Translations under genes and position numbers: made by a program
The notes under the pieces: generated by a model
Seen by the model: the letters and a program-made list of their open reading frames with translations, nothing else
Database searches by the model: none
What the model was told of the DNA's origin: nothing
Shown here: in pieces, positions 1 to 8,235 of the stretch
Position numbering within the stretch: the stretch's first letter is position 1
How the letters are laid out: each line of letters opens with the position of its first letter
From: Brenneria rubrifaciens
GTDB taxonomy: Bacteria > Pseudomonadota > Gammaproteobacteria > Enterobacterales > Enterobacteriaceae
Length of the DNA: 64,000 nt
Direction of reading: 5' to 3'
Assembly (NCBI RefSeq): GCF_005484945.1
Contig: NZ_CP034035.1
Location: forward strand, 2,294,001-2,358,000

Positions 1-150
1 GCGGATCTGGCTCGTAAGCTTAATCAGAAAGGGCCACAAATAGACCGCTTGTTGGATGTGAGTCATGCGTCAAAAGTTGAAACTCTAGAGCAGGCTTTAT
101 ATTTACTCGGCTATGAAGTATCCGTTTCTATTGCAAAAGTAGAATCTTAA
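1..150 (+). CDS. C-terminal fragment of a HicB-like antitoxin
   Basis: The window opens inside a reading frame that encodes 49 residues before a TAA at 148-150. It begins ADLARKLN and contains the segment KVETLEQALYLLGYEV. This looks like the C-terminal helix-turn-helix DNA-binding domain of HicB-type antitoxins, which repress their own toxin-antitoxin operon and neutralise a HicA RNase. The start and any toxin gene lie outside the window, so the pairing cannot be checked. A hairpin with a T-run follows at 335-369. A generic XRE-type DNA-binding tail is the alternative. Confidence 0.55.
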   Translation, partial: ADLARKLNQKGPQIDRLLDVSHASKVETLEQALYLLGYEVSVSIAKVES

Positions 151-334
151 TTTACCGGATATACGTAATAAAAACAGATTAGCCAGTTCAAGATAAATAG
201 ACAGACCATTATTTTCAGGCGCTACCCTATTCCCTATAGTAATTATTTTCATAACTATTGGGGACATCACTGCTCGATGTTTAGCACATGCTTTAGTATT
301 ATTTAAAATCGTTAAAAGCACCTTAACCGAATGG

Positions 335-369
335 AAAAACCGTATTCTCATTGCGTCTACGGTTTTTTC
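335..369 (+). terminator. Rho-independent terminator after the HicB-like gene
   Basis: The arms AAAAACCGTA and TACGGTTTTTT enclose a 13-base loop, and the right arm ends in a T-run. It lies about 185 bases after the HicB-like stop and 70 bases beyond the 3' end of the convergent rhodanese gene. The A/T arms make it plausible for both strands. I see no gene in 151-334. Confidence 0.6.
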
Positions 370-440
370 ATCAGTTAGACAGATTGATATAAAAAAACGA
401 TATCCAAATCTGGTGAAAATTCACTCAACACCGTCGCCCA

Positions 441-977
441 TCAGCTTGTAGTGGTGTTGTTCCACGGCATTTTCATCAGTAATTTAGCCATACCGCAATA
501 GCCACTGATACCTGCGAACATGAGTCCTGCGCCGACAAAGGCAGATAGCAGGAAAAAAGCGCTACTCACACCGAAACCCAGCAAAACACCACAAATAATT
601 AACGCACCCGCAGTAATTTGAACTTGTCTCATGATTTCTATCGGCTGCTTGCGGTTCACTTCGGTTGAAAGACCCGATTTTTTCCATGCATTCAGACCAC
701 CGTCTATGAGTACGGCCTGCGCAGGGGCAACGGATTCAGCCAGTAAATCCGCATTTTTACCTGAGCGCATACCGGAAAGGCAGTAGAAGATAACCGTTGA
801 TGCATCAGGTGCAGGCGATTGGTGTGGTTGAGTGGTTAATAACCCCAAAGGGTATAATCTTGCCTGGGCAATATGTTCACGTGCAAACTCTTCTGGCTGC
901 CGAATATCAATCAGAACAGCGCCTTCATCCAACATCTTCCGGGCATCTAAGGGCGGAACGTAGAGTGGGGTTGACAT
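441..977 (-). CDS. Rhodanese-like sulfurtransferase with C-terminal membrane domain
   Basis: The product has 178 residues. Residues 1-110 form a single rhodanese domain with the active-site loop CLSGMR. Cys66 would carry the persulfide. Residues 115-165 contain two hydrophobic segments of the DUF2892 type with a glycine-rich hairpin, so the protein should be membrane-anchored with the rhodanese in the cytoplasm. Proteins of this architecture move sulfane sulfur and are commonly controlled by persulfide-sensing ArsR repressors (BigR/YgaV type). The ATG at 977 follows the ribosome site GAGGTA. A strong palindrome lies 110-140 bases upstream, suggesting repression. No other sulfur gene is adjacent. 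Confidence 0.85.
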   Translation of the reverse strand: MSTPLYVPPLDARKMLDEGAVLIDIRQPEEFAREHIAQARLYPLGLLTTQPHQSPAPDASTVIFYCLSGMRSGKNADLLAESVAPAQAVLIDGGLNAWKKSGLSTEVNRKQPIEIMRQVQITAGALIICGVLLGFGVSSAFFLLSAFVGAGLMFAGISGYCGMAKLLMKMPWNNTTTS

Positions 978-1088
978 GGTAATGTACCTCGATTAACGAT
1001 TAAAGAGGGTTCATAAGCTGCAACATACAATACCTCGCATCCACAAACAAAGATAGCAAGTGTTAGGTAGCATGTTCAATCATGATTG

Positions 1089-1118
1089 ATATTAATTTAG
1101 ATCCACCTAAATTAATAT
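1089..1118. promoter_or_regulatory. Perfect palindrome between rhodanese and MATE genes
   Basis: ATATTAATTTAG (1089-1100) and its exact complement CTAAATTAATAT (1107-1118) flank a 6-base spacer. The site sits in the divergent region between the rhodanese gene (start 977) and the MATE gene (start 1196). Size and symmetry fit a dimeric winged-helix repressor operator. An ArsR/BigR-type sulfur sensor is a reasonable guess for the rhodanese gene, but no regulator gene is nearby. Confidence 0.6.
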
Positions 1119-1195
1119 TAATCACCCATTGTACTGGTGCGTTGACCAGATGACCGTCTCATCGTTTTGTTTTCTAATGAATTCAGCGGGGAAAA

Positions 1196-2614
1196 ATGGG
1201 ATACCACCAAGATCGTTTTATCAGCAGGCTCAAAGATACAGACTGGTATAAAAAACGGTTTTCAAACCGGGTACTATTCTGGCGTGAAATCGCGCCGCTT
1301 GCCTTCCCTATCTTCATTGAAGGGCTGTGCGTGGTTTTGATGGGGATATTCAGCACATTGCTGGTAAGCTGGCTGGGTAAAGAAGCAATGGCGGCCGTGG
1401 GTCTGGCAGATAATTTTAACTTGCTTATAATCGCCTTTTTTACTGCCGTGGCATTAGGTACGGCCGTCGTCGTGTCCTTCAGTCTGGGGCAACGAAACAG
1501 AAAACAGGCGCGCGCGGCCTCCCGGCAATCCATCTCTCTGCTCGTTCTCGTCTCCTTCCTGCTGGTTGTGCTGGTTCAATTTGCCGGCGAATGGCTTATA
1601 GATATGATGGCCGCACAAGCTGAAGAACGCGTCAAAAGTCTCGCGTTAACGTTTCTGCGCTGGACGGTATGGGGTTACCCTGCATTAGCCATCACGTTGG
1701 TAGGGTGCGGCGCCTTGCGCGGCGCGGGAAAGGCCAAAATACCGATGGTGATTAACATCGGTATGAACATTCTCAATCTTGCCATCAGTAGCCTGCTGAT
1801 CTACGGTTGTTTTTCCTGGGATGGTCTTGGGTTTATCGGCGCAGGTCTTGGGATGACGCTTTCCCGTTATATTGGCGCGCTGTGTGTCATCCTGACGCTG
1901 ATGCACGGTTTTAACGGTGCGTTGAGAATACCGTTTAAATCCTATTTCGCGCCTTTCACCGCCTCAATCTTGTATGAAGTGTTCAGCATTGGTATCCCCG
2001 CCAGCATTGAATCCGTTATGTTTAATGTCGGAAAGCTGATCACCCAGCGTTTTGTTGCAGGCATGGGAACCGAAGCCATTGCCGGGAACTTCATTGCCTT
2101 TTCAATCACGACGCTGATAAACCTTCCCGGCAACTCGCTGGGCGCCGCCGCAACCATTATTGTCGGTACGCGGTTAGGTAAAGGGCAAATCATGCAGTCT
2201 ATTCGGCAGTTGAATTATATCTTCTGGCTTTCCAATATCGGACTGTGCATCCTCGCGGTCTTGTCCATCCCCGGCGCGGGCTATTTGGCCTCGCTTTATA
2301 CCGATGAGCCAGAAGTGATTAGAGTGGTTCAACATCTCATATGGCTCAATGCGCTCTTTATGCCGGTCTGGGCAGCCTCCTGGGTTCTGCCTGCCGGGCT
2401 AAAAGGCGCAAAAGACGCCAGCTACACCATGTGGATCGCCATGGGCGGCATGTGGGGTTGTCGTGTTATCGCTGGCTATATACTCGGTGTCATGCTCGGT
2501 TTCGGCGTCATTGGCGTTTGGATGGGGATGTTTCTGGACTGGATCATTCGCGGCTTTTTTTACTACCGGCGCATGGAGAGCGGACGTTGGCTGTGGCGTT
2601 ACCGTTCTCAGTAA
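1196..2614 (+). CDS. MATE family multidrug/flavin efflux transporter (YeeO-like)
   Basis: This is a 472-residue polytopic inner-membrane protein with about 12 hydrophobic segments in two homologous halves, typical of the MATE superfamily (Na+ or H+ antiport of cationic drugs). The segments ALRGAGKAKIP and GLGFIGAGLGMTLSRYIGA resemble E. coli YeeO, for which FMN/FAD export is reported. The N-terminus carries a charged extension of about 30 residues before the first membrane segment. The ATG at 1196 follows GGGG. A bidirectional terminator separates it from convergent ompX. The substrate cannot be told from sequence. Confidence 0.85.
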   Translation: MGYHQDRFISRLKDTDWYKKRFSNRVLFWREIAPLAFPIFIEGLCVVLMGIFSTLLVSWLGKEAMAAVGLADNFNLLIIAFFTAVALGTAVVVSFSLGQRNRKQARAASRQSISLLVLVSFLLVVLVQFAGEWLIDMMAAQAEERVKSLALTFLRWTVWGYPALAITLVGCGALRGAGKAKIPMVINIGMNILNLAISSLLIYGCFSWDGLGFIGAGLGMTLSRYIGALCVILTLMHGFNGALRIPFKSYFAPFTASILYEVFSIGIPASIESVMFNVGKLITQRFVAGMGTEAIAGNFIAFSITTLINLPGNSLGAAATIIVGTRLGKGQIMQSIRQLNYIFWLSNIGLCILAVLSIPGAGYLASLYTDEPEVIRVVQHLIWLNALFMPVWAASWVLPAGLKGAKDASYTMWIAMGGMWGCRVIAGYILGVMLGFGVIGVWMGMFLDWIIRGFFYYRRMESGRWLWRYRSQ

Positions 2615-2654
2615 CCCCGCAGTTCTGAGCGTGAGGATGGACTTACACCGTAAA

Positions 2655-2680
2655 AAAATCCGCCTCAAGAGACGGATTTT
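2655..2680. terminator. Bidirectional terminator between the MATE gene and ompX
   Basis: The arms AAAATCCGCCTC and GAGACGGATTTT are complementary except at one position. A/T tracts on both sides serve both convergent genes. It is 41 bases after the MATE stop and 52 bases after the ompX stop. Confidence 0.75.
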
Positions 2681-2731
2681 ATAGACACATTCACACAACC
2701 AACATTACGGGTAAAAACGACACGCACTAAA

Positions 2732-3247
2732 TCAGAAGCGATAACCGACGCCAACAGCCCAGGTGCCGATATCAACACTGCGGATGCGACTTTGCTCGTA
2801 ACCCACATCCAGCGCGACGTCCTGGATCGGGTTGAACTGTAGGCCGGCGCCGTAGGTGAAGCCGTAGTCGTCATTGCTCTGATGGGAAGAGCCATCCGTA
2901 GCGTTGCCCGTGTATTTACCGTGGCCAAAACCAACCACGCCATAGATACTCGCCCAATCATTCAGACGAAAAGCAGGACCGGCGGTAAAGCCCATGTATC
3001 GGCCTTTGGTGTAAAGACCATCGTTAGTCTGGCTATCTTCCAGGTAGGTGAAAGAACCAATGACCCCCAGCGGATTATTATTTTGCTCGTAACGATATTT
3101 CAGGTTAAAACCTTTTGCTTTATTAACGACGCCTTGAGCGTCACCTTGAGCATAGCCTGCCGATACCGTACTTTGTCCTGCCAGTGCAGAACCTGTTCCA
3201 ACGGCTAATACACAAGCTAATGCTGAAAGACACGCAATTTTTTTCAT
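2732..3247 (-). CDS. ompX: Outer membrane protein OmpX
   Basis: The 171-residue precursor has a signal peptide of about 23 residues ending in SALA, followed by an eight-stranded beta-barrel that ends in the assembly signal VGYRF. Length and sequence match enterobacterial OmpX/Ail proteins, which act at the cell surface. The ATG at 3247 is chosen over an upstream in-frame ATG at 3283 because it starts the signal peptide and follows TGAGGCTG. A TATAAT on the minus strand (3267-3272) could be the -10 element. Divergent rhtA and nearby dps reproduce the E. coli order. Confidence 0.96.
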   Translation of the reverse strand: MKKIACLSALACVLAVGTGSALAGQSTVSAGYAQGDAQGVVNKAKGFNLKYRYEQNNNPLGVIGSFTYLEDSQTNDGLYTKGRYMGFTAGPAFRLNDWASIYGVVGFGHGKYTGNATDGSSHQSNDDYGFTYGAGLQFNPIQDVALDVGYEQSRIRSVDIGTWAVGVGYRF

Positions 3248-3638
3248 AGAGACAGCCTCAAATTTCATTATACGAAAGAACACCTAGCGTCATAAATATA
3301 ACAAAAAAATTTCAAACTGCCGCCGAGTAAATATATTTCAACCCCTAACCAGGTGTAAAAATTGCTTTCATAATGAAGCTATCATACTAATTATATTAGA
3401 TTTTCCTATATGACAATAAGATTAAAAATAAATTCCATACCGATATTAAAAACAGATAATTCTTAATTTATGGCACAGTTTTCAGACTAATTATTTCGCA
3501 CAAATATATACCGATTAAATATAACGTAAACAATAGTAAACAAAAGTAAGATTTAACCGAGTAAATCCTTTATGATTGATTAGTCTCATAATGATGCTTT
3601 TTCGTCATTATATTTTTGTTGCTATTAAGGCTTCAAGC
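3248..3638. other. AT-rich divergent promoter region, ompX/rhtA
   Basis: About 390 bases of very AT-rich DNA separate the start codons of ompX and rhtA, with no coding sequence. It holds the ompX -10-like TATAAT (3267-3272) and many A/T tracts that could bind nucleoid proteins such as H-NS or IHF. I cannot define individual operators. Confidence 0.5.
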
Positions 3639-4529
3639 ATGACCCTATCTTCTCCGCGTGTATCTATATTACTCTCCGTACTGCTGCTCATTGTCTCGAT
3701 GGTTTCTGTCCAGAGCGGTGCGGCACTAGCCAAGAGCCTGTTCCCGGTGATAGGCGCGCCAGGAATAACCGCATTGCGTCTGGGCATTGGCACGTTGATC
3801 CTTTGTGCCATTTTCAAACCCTGGCGGGTGCGTTTTAATAGTAACCGCCTACCGTTGATCGTTTATGGTTTGACGTTGGGAGGAATGAATTTTCTCTTCT
3901 ACCTTTCACTGCGTACCATTCCTCTCGGCATTGCCGTGGCGCTGGAATTTATTGGTCCGCTTACGGTCGCGATGTCACTGTCACGCAGGTTGATTGACTT
4001 TTTATGGGTTATTCTGACGATGCTGGGATTGTGGTTTCTATTACCACTGGGACGCGATACCGGCAATATCGAGATGACCGGCGTGCTTTGCGCGCTTGGT
4101 GCAGGCACATGCTGGGCGTTATATATACTTTATGGGAAAAAAGCAGGATTAAATCATGGGTCAGGCACGGTTGCCATCGGTTCACTTATTGCTGCGATAA
4201 TATTTTGTCCAATCGGGATTATCTATTCGGAACCCGCATTATTTTCTCTCTCAATATTACCACTGGGTATTGCCGTTGCCATTCTTTCCACCGCGCTCCC
4301 CTACTCTCTTGAAATGTTGGCATTAACCCGCCTGCCGGCCAGATCTTTTAGCACGCTCATGAGTATGGAGCCAGCGATGGCAGCCATTTCTGGTCTGCTA
4401 TTTCTCAATGAACATTTGTCTTTTATTCAGTGGATAGCGCTATTGTTTATTATTACCGCTTCCATCGGTACAACCATGACGATAAAAACAGCCACGCCAC
4501 TGAAAGATAAAAATAATCGTACCGCGTGA
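3639..4529 (+). CDS. rhtA: Threonine/homoserine exporter RhtA
   Basis: The product has 296 residues and ten predicted membrane segments from two EamA repeats, as in the DMT superfamily. Sequence and neighbourhood match E. coli RhtA (295 residues), an inner-membrane exporter of threonine and homoserine. The segments VQSGAALAKSLFPVIG and LEFIGPLTVA are characteristic. The ATG at 3639 follows AAGG and gives the family length. An in-frame start at 3576 would add an unsupported extension. Confidence 0.93.
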   Translation: MTLSSPRVSILLSVLLLIVSMVSVQSGAALAKSLFPVIGAPGITALRLGIGTLILCAIFKPWRVRFNSNRLPLIVYGLTLGGMNFLFYLSLRTIPLGIAVALEFIGPLTVAMSLSRRLIDFLWVILTMLGLWFLLPLGRDTGNIEMTGVLCALGAGTCWALYILYGKKAGLNHGSGTVAIGSLIAAIIFCPIGIIYSEPALFSLSILPLGIAVAILSTALPYSLEMLALTRLPARSFSTLMSMEPAMAAISGLLFLNEHLSFIQWIALLFIITASIGTTMTIKTATPLKDKNNRTA

Positions 4530-4920
4530 TCCCTCGCCTCTTCCGGGAAATGTTGCGGAAAAGCATCACTTTACCAACTGAATAGAATCATATGCCTGCA
4601 TTTCAGTAGACTTTTATTTTATCTGATATTAATTATGCTGTGTTTTTACAAAGTAATTGTTATTTTCGCCTTACGATGGGAATGAAAAGAGAAGGGCTAT
4701 CGTTTATAAAAGTATAGATAATTTCGATTACAACCCACGCCAATCCCACTCGGGTTGGCGACGCCTTGTGAGCGATGGCGACGGCTGTTAGAAAAACCAT
4801 AATTTATCTGTCAAAGCGATTCATTTGATAGGCAACTTTTTTCAATATTCTATTTGATTACTGTTATAATTGATCGGGTTATACAGCTAAATGATCAAAA
4901 TTAAACAAGAGGATTATATT
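4530..4920 (+). promoter_or_regulatory. rhtA-dps intergenic region with the dps promoter
   Basis: The 390-base region has no gene. An extended -10 element, TGTTATAAT (TATAAT at 4865-4870), lies about 50 bases before the dps ATG. The matching -35 is poor, which fits the known need for activators (OxyR/IHF or sigma S) at dps in E. coli. An inverted repeat CGCCAA...TTGGCG spans about 4738-4762. The stretch ATAG...CTAT just upstream is OxyR-like but its spacing is off, so I do not call a site. Confidence 0.55.
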
Positions 4921-5424
4921 ATGCGCACCGCTAAACTAGTAAAATCCGCATCTTCTGAACTTATCTTCACTCGCAACGATTTAGACGATAACGTAAAGTC
5001 CTCTACTATCAATCTGTTGAATCAGCTTGTCGTGGACTTTATCGATCTGTCGCTGATCACTAAACAAGCGCACTGGAATATGCGCGGCGCCAACTTCATC
5101 GCCGTACATGAGATGCTTGATGGATTCCGTACCGCAATCATCGATCATCAGGATACCCTGGCTGAACGTGTGGTTCAGCTCGGCGGCGTCGCGCTGGGTA
5201 CAGTACAAATCGTTAACGAACAGACTTCGCTGAAAAGCTATCCGACCGATATTCAACGCGTGCAGGACCATTTGAAAGCGCTGGCGGAACGCTATGCCAT
5301 CGTCGCCAACAGCGTTCGCAAGGCAATAGCCAAAGTGGAAGACGAAGATACCGCCGATATTCTGACCGCCGCATCACGCGATCTGGACAAATTTCTGTGG
5401 TTCATCGAATCCAATATTGAATGA
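4921..5424 (+). CDS. dps: DNA starvation/stationary phase protection protein Dps
   Basis: At 167 residues it has exactly the length of E. coli Dps. This ferritin-like protein forms a dodecamer, oxidises Fe(II) with hydrogen peroxide and packs DNA. Ferroxidase residues His51, His63, Asp78 and Glu82 are all present, shared across subunit interfaces. The basic N-terminus ([10 protein letters not shown]) fits DNA binding. The ATG at 4921 follows AGAGGA. Translation from an in-frame ATG at 4891 would add ten residues and ignore that site. A terminator follows the stop immediately. Confidence 0.97.
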   Translation: MRTAKLVKSASSELIFTRNDLDDNVKSSTINLLNQLVVDFIDLSLITKQAHWNMRGANFIAVHEMLDGFRTAIIDHQDTLAERVVQLGGVALGTVQIVNEQTSLKSYPTDIQRVQDHLKALAERYAIVANSVRKAIAKVEDEDTADILTAASRDLDKFLWFIESNIE

Positions 5425-5432
5425 CCGTTATC

Positions 5433-5461
5433 AGGGCTGCTCAGGCAGCCCTTTCGTTATC
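5433..5461 (+). terminator. dps terminator
   Basis: AGGGCTGC (5433-5440) pairs with GCAGCCCT (5445-5452) around loop TCAG, followed by a T-rich tail. It starts 8 bases after the dps stop. Confidence 0.85.
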
Positions 5462-5851
5462 TTATTTCCGACTCAAAAACATTTCTTCGTCCAGCGTCAC
5501 ATCGTGACTTTGATTACGATTTGACCTGATGCACCATTAACCTCACCATTTTATCTGTTAAAGCGCTCAAAAAATTAGCTTTTGTCCGCAATTATGCAAG
5601 ATAACGGCAATCAACGGTTGTTTCACCCGCATGAATTAGTTAATCATAACTGCGCGATGATGTTGAATAGAAAACATTCATTTTCAGCAACGCAATTAAA
5701 TAAAAACAGCCGGTTAAGTAAAACACTTTGTTACTAACTTAATGTTTTTTTACAGGCTTTTATATTTCGTGCGATTAATATTTTCGTACTATTCTTGACC
5801 ACGCCTGTGAAGCAAAAGGCTTCCACAATGGGTATAAATAGGAAAGAGTTG
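5462..5851 (+). other. Leader region of glnHPQ
   Basis: The 390-base region carries no gene. In E. coli glnH is driven by NtrC and sigma 54. Here TGCACC occurs once (near 5530), like half of an NtrC site, but the second half and a clear TGGCAC-N5-TTGC element are not visible. Control by nitrogen is therefore an inference from the family. Confidence 0.35.
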
Positions 5852-6601
5852 ATGAAATCACTACTTAAAGCTTCTTTGACTGCACTAACGCTAGCGATGA
5901 GCATTTCCAGCTACGCCGCAGAAAAAGAACTGATTGTCGCCACTGACACCGCCTTCGTTCCGTTCGAGTTTAAGCAGGGTGCTAAATATGTCGGTTTCGA
6001 CATCGATCTTTGGGATGCTATCGCCAAACAACTGAATCTGACCTACACCCTGAAACCTATGGATTTCGGCGGTATTATTCCTGCGCTGCAAACCCGCAAT
6101 GTGGATCTGGCTCTGGCAGGTATCACCATTACCGATGAGCGTAAAAAAGCCATCGACTTTTCTGACGGCTACTACAACAGTGGCCTGCTGGTCATGGTGA
6201 AAGCCAACAACAATGAGATCAAAAGCGTCCAAGATCTGACGGGAAAAGTTGTGGCGGTGAAAAGCGGCACGGGCTCCGTTGATTACGCCAAAGCCAATAT
6301 CAAGACTAAAGATCTGCGCCAGTTCCCGAACATTGACAATGCTTATATGGAATTAGGCACCAACCGTGCTGACGCCGTCCTGCACGATACGCCGAACATC
6401 CTCTACTTCATTAAAACTGCCGGTAACAGCCAGTTCAAAGTTGTCGGTGACTCCATTAAGGCACAGCAGTACGGTATCGCATTCCCGAAAAACAGCGATC
6501 TGCGCGAAAAAGTGAACGGCGCGCTCAACACGCTGCGAGAAAATGGGACTTATGCTGCGATCTACAAAAAATGGTTTGGCGTAGAACCGACATCTAAATA
6601 A
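5852..6601 (+). CDS. glnH: Glutamine ABC transporter, periplasmic binding protein
   Basis: The 249-residue precursor has a signal peptide of about 22 residues ending in SYAA. The mature protein is a type II periplasmic amino-acid-binding fold that is almost colinear with E. coli GlnH, including [12 protein letters not shown] and [19 protein letters not shown]. It binds L-glutamine and delivers it to GlnP. The ATG at 5852 is chosen because it begins the signal peptide and follows AGGAAAGAG. Upstream in-frame ATGs would bury the signal peptide. glnP and glnQ follow after a 212-base structured spacer. Confidence 0.97.
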   Translation: MKSLLKASLTALTLAMSISSYAAEKELIVATDTAFVPFEFKQGAKYVGFDIDLWDAIAKQLNLTYTLKPMDFGGIIPALQTRNVDLALAGITITDERKKAIDFSDGYYNSGLLVMVKANNNEIKSVQDLTGKVVAVKSGTGSVDYAKANIKTKDLRQFPNIDNAYMELGTNRADAVLHDTPNILYFIKTAGNSQFKVVGDSIKAQQYGIAFPKNSDLREKVNGALNTLRENGTYAAIYKKWFGVEPTSK

Positions 6602-6643
6602 TTCGTGCGGCAGGACAAAGCGTTAGCTTTTGAATAACGAAAA

Positions 6644-6754
6644 GCGTTGGCGCTTAACGGGCGAGGCGTTTTCACGCCCCTACTCACGCAGCGATGCAGG
6701 GAACCCTGGCGCTTACACCAGTAAGTGGCTGGGATAAGCGAGGAAAGCCAACGC
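6644..6754 (+). repeat. Structured intercistronic element between glnH and glnP
   Basis: The outer arms GCGTTGGC (6644-6651) and GCCAACGC (6747-6754) are exact complements enclosing about 95 bases. Inside are smaller hairpins, GGCG...CGCC near 6662-6678 and CAGGG/CCTG near 6698-6710. The 3' part resembles dispersed intergenic elements that I recall from Pectobacterium, Yersinia and Serratia genomes, but no second copy is evident in this window. In this position it could stabilise glnH mRNA or limit read-through into glnPQ. Confidence 0.5.
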
Positions 6755-6813
6755 GCATGCCACTCTAAGTATGACGAATATATGTCATTGCCGATTTAAT
6801 CTGGAGATATTCA

Positions 6814-7473
6814 ATGCAGTTTGACTGGAGCGCCATCTGGCCTTCTCTGCCCCTTCTGTTGGACGGGGCAAAAATGACGTTGCTGATCTCAGTGCTGGGT
6901 CTGCTTGGCGGTGTGGTTATCGGTGTGTTCGCGGGCTTTGCCCGCGCTTACGGCGGTTGGTTTTCCAGCCGCATCGCACTGATATTTATTGAACTCATCC
7001 GCGGCACGCCGATCGTGGTGCAAGTGATGTTCATCTACTTCGCGTTACCCATGATTCTGACCTCGGTGCGGATCGACCCGTTTGCCGCCGCAGTAGTGAC
7101 TATCATGATCAATTCAGGCGCCTACATCGCGGAAATTACCCGTGGCTCCGTGTTGTCTATCCATAACGGCTTCCGAGAAGCCGGGTTGGCGTTGGGTTTA
7201 TCTCGACGCGACACGCTCCGCTATGTTATCGCGCCGCTGGCACTGCGCCGTATGCTGCCGCCGCTGGGTAATCAGTGGATTATCAGCATCAAGGACACCT
7301 CATTATTTATTGTGATTGGCGTAGCGGAACTGACCCGCTCCGGTCAGGAAATCATTGCCGGTAATTTCCGCGCCCTGGAGATATGGAGCGCGGTAGCGGT
7401 AATTTATCTGTTCATCACGCTGGTACTCAGCTTCATCCTGCGTCGTCTGGAAAGAAGACTTAAAATTATATGA
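6814..7473 (+). CDS. glnP: Glutamine ABC transporter, permease
   Basis: The product is a 219-residue inner-membrane permease of the HisM/GlnP family with about five membrane segments. It has the EAA-type loop ([20 protein letters not shown], around residues 125-144) that docks the ATPase. The sequence matches E. coli GlnP. The ATG at 6814 follows GGAGAT. The stop overlaps the glnQ start by four bases (ATGA), so the two are translationally coupled. Confidence 0.97.
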   Translation: MQFDWSAIWPSLPLLLDGAKMTLLISVLGLLGGVVIGVFAGFARAYGGWFSSRIALIFIELIRGTPIVVQVMFIYFALPMILTSVRIDPFAAAVVTIMINSGAYIAEITRGSVLSIHNGFREAGLALGLSRRDTLRYVIAPLALRRMLPPLGNQWIISIKDTSLFIVIGVAELTRSGQEIIAGNFRALEIWSAVAVIYLFITLVLSFILRRLERRLKII

Positions 7474-8192
7474 TTGAATTTAAAAATGTTTCTAAACACT
7501 TCGGTCAGACGAAAGTGTTACACGATATCGATCTGAAAATTAACCCAGGTGAAGTTGTCGTGATTATCGGGCCTTCCGGCTCCGGTAAATCCACGTTGCT
7601 GCGCTGCATCAACAAGCTGGAAGAAATCACCAGCGGAGAGCTGGTGGTGGATGGGTTGAATGTTAACGACCCGCATGTTGATGAGCGATTGATTCGCCAG
7701 GAAGCCGGCATGGTGTTCCAACAGTTTTATCTGTTTCCGCATCTGACTGCGCTGGAAAATGTGGCGTTCGGCCCTATCCGGGTGCGCGGCGCCAGTAAAA
7801 AAGAAGCGGAGGCGCTGGCGAAAACACTGCTGACCAAAGTGGGTTTGTCCGAACGGGCGCACCACTATCCTTCCGAACTCTCCGGCGGACAACAGCAGCG
7901 CGTCGCGATTGCACGCGCACTGGCCGTTAAACCCAAGCTGATGCTGTTTGACGAGCCAACATCCGCACTCGACCCTGAACTGCGCCACGAAGTGCTGACG
8001 GTGATGAAAGATCTGGCCGAAGAAGGCATGACGATGGTCATTGTCACCCACGAAGTCGGTTTTGCCCACAAAGTCGCTTCACGCCTTATCTTTATTGATA
8101 AAGGCCGTATCGCGGAAGATGGCGATCCTGAAACGCTGATCACCAATCCACCCAGCGAACGCCTGCGCGAATTCCTGCAACACGTTTCCTGA
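7470..8192 (+). CDS. glnQ: Glutamine ABC transporter, ATP-binding protein
   Basis: The 240-residue product is a complete ABC ATPase: Walker A GPSGSGKS near residue 34, signature LSGGQQQR near 134, Walker B LMLFDEP near 154 and switch His near 190. It matches E. coli GlnQ in length and powers glutamine import through GlnP. The start overlaps the glnP stop by four bases. A strong hairpin ends the operon at 8201-8228. Confidence 0.97.
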   Translation: MIEFKNVSKHFGQTKVLHDIDLKINPGEVVVIIGPSGSGKSTLLRCINKLEEITSGELVVDGLNVNDPHVDERLIRQEAGMVFQQFYLFPHLTALENVAFGPIRVRGASKKEAEALAKTLLTKVGLSERAHHYPSELSGGQQQRVAIARALAVKPKLMLFDEPTSALDPELRHEVLTVMKDLAEEGMTMVIVTHEVGFAHKVASRLIFIDKGRIAEDGDPETLITNPPSERLREFLQHVS

Positions 8193-8200
8193 GCCGGTTG

Positions 8201-8228
8201 GTTTAAGGGTGCATTCGCACCCTTAAAC
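8201..8228. terminator. Bidirectional terminator, glnQ/M3 peptidase
   Basis: GTTTAAGGGTGC (8201-8212) and GCACCCTTAAAC (8217-8228) form a perfect 12-base stem with loop ATTC. It lies between convergent genes, 9 bases after the glnQ stop and 8 bases beyond the 3' end of the peptidase gene. Confidence 0.8.
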
Positions 8229-8235
8229 TTACTCA

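Noticed and set aside
103..351. 82-codon minus-strand open frame near the left edge
   Set aside because: It overlaps the HicB-like tail and the terminator, has no ribosome site, and encodes nothing recognisable.
4820..4860. OxyR site upstream of dps
   Set aside because: ATAG and CTAT are present, but their 18-base spacing does not fit the ATAG-N7-CTAT-N7-ATAG-N7-CTAT pattern.
5462..5851. Sigma 54 promoter and NtrC sites for glnHPQ
   Set aside because: Expected from E. coli, but only one TGCACC half-site is seen and no TGGCAC-N5-TTGC element, so no site is annotated.
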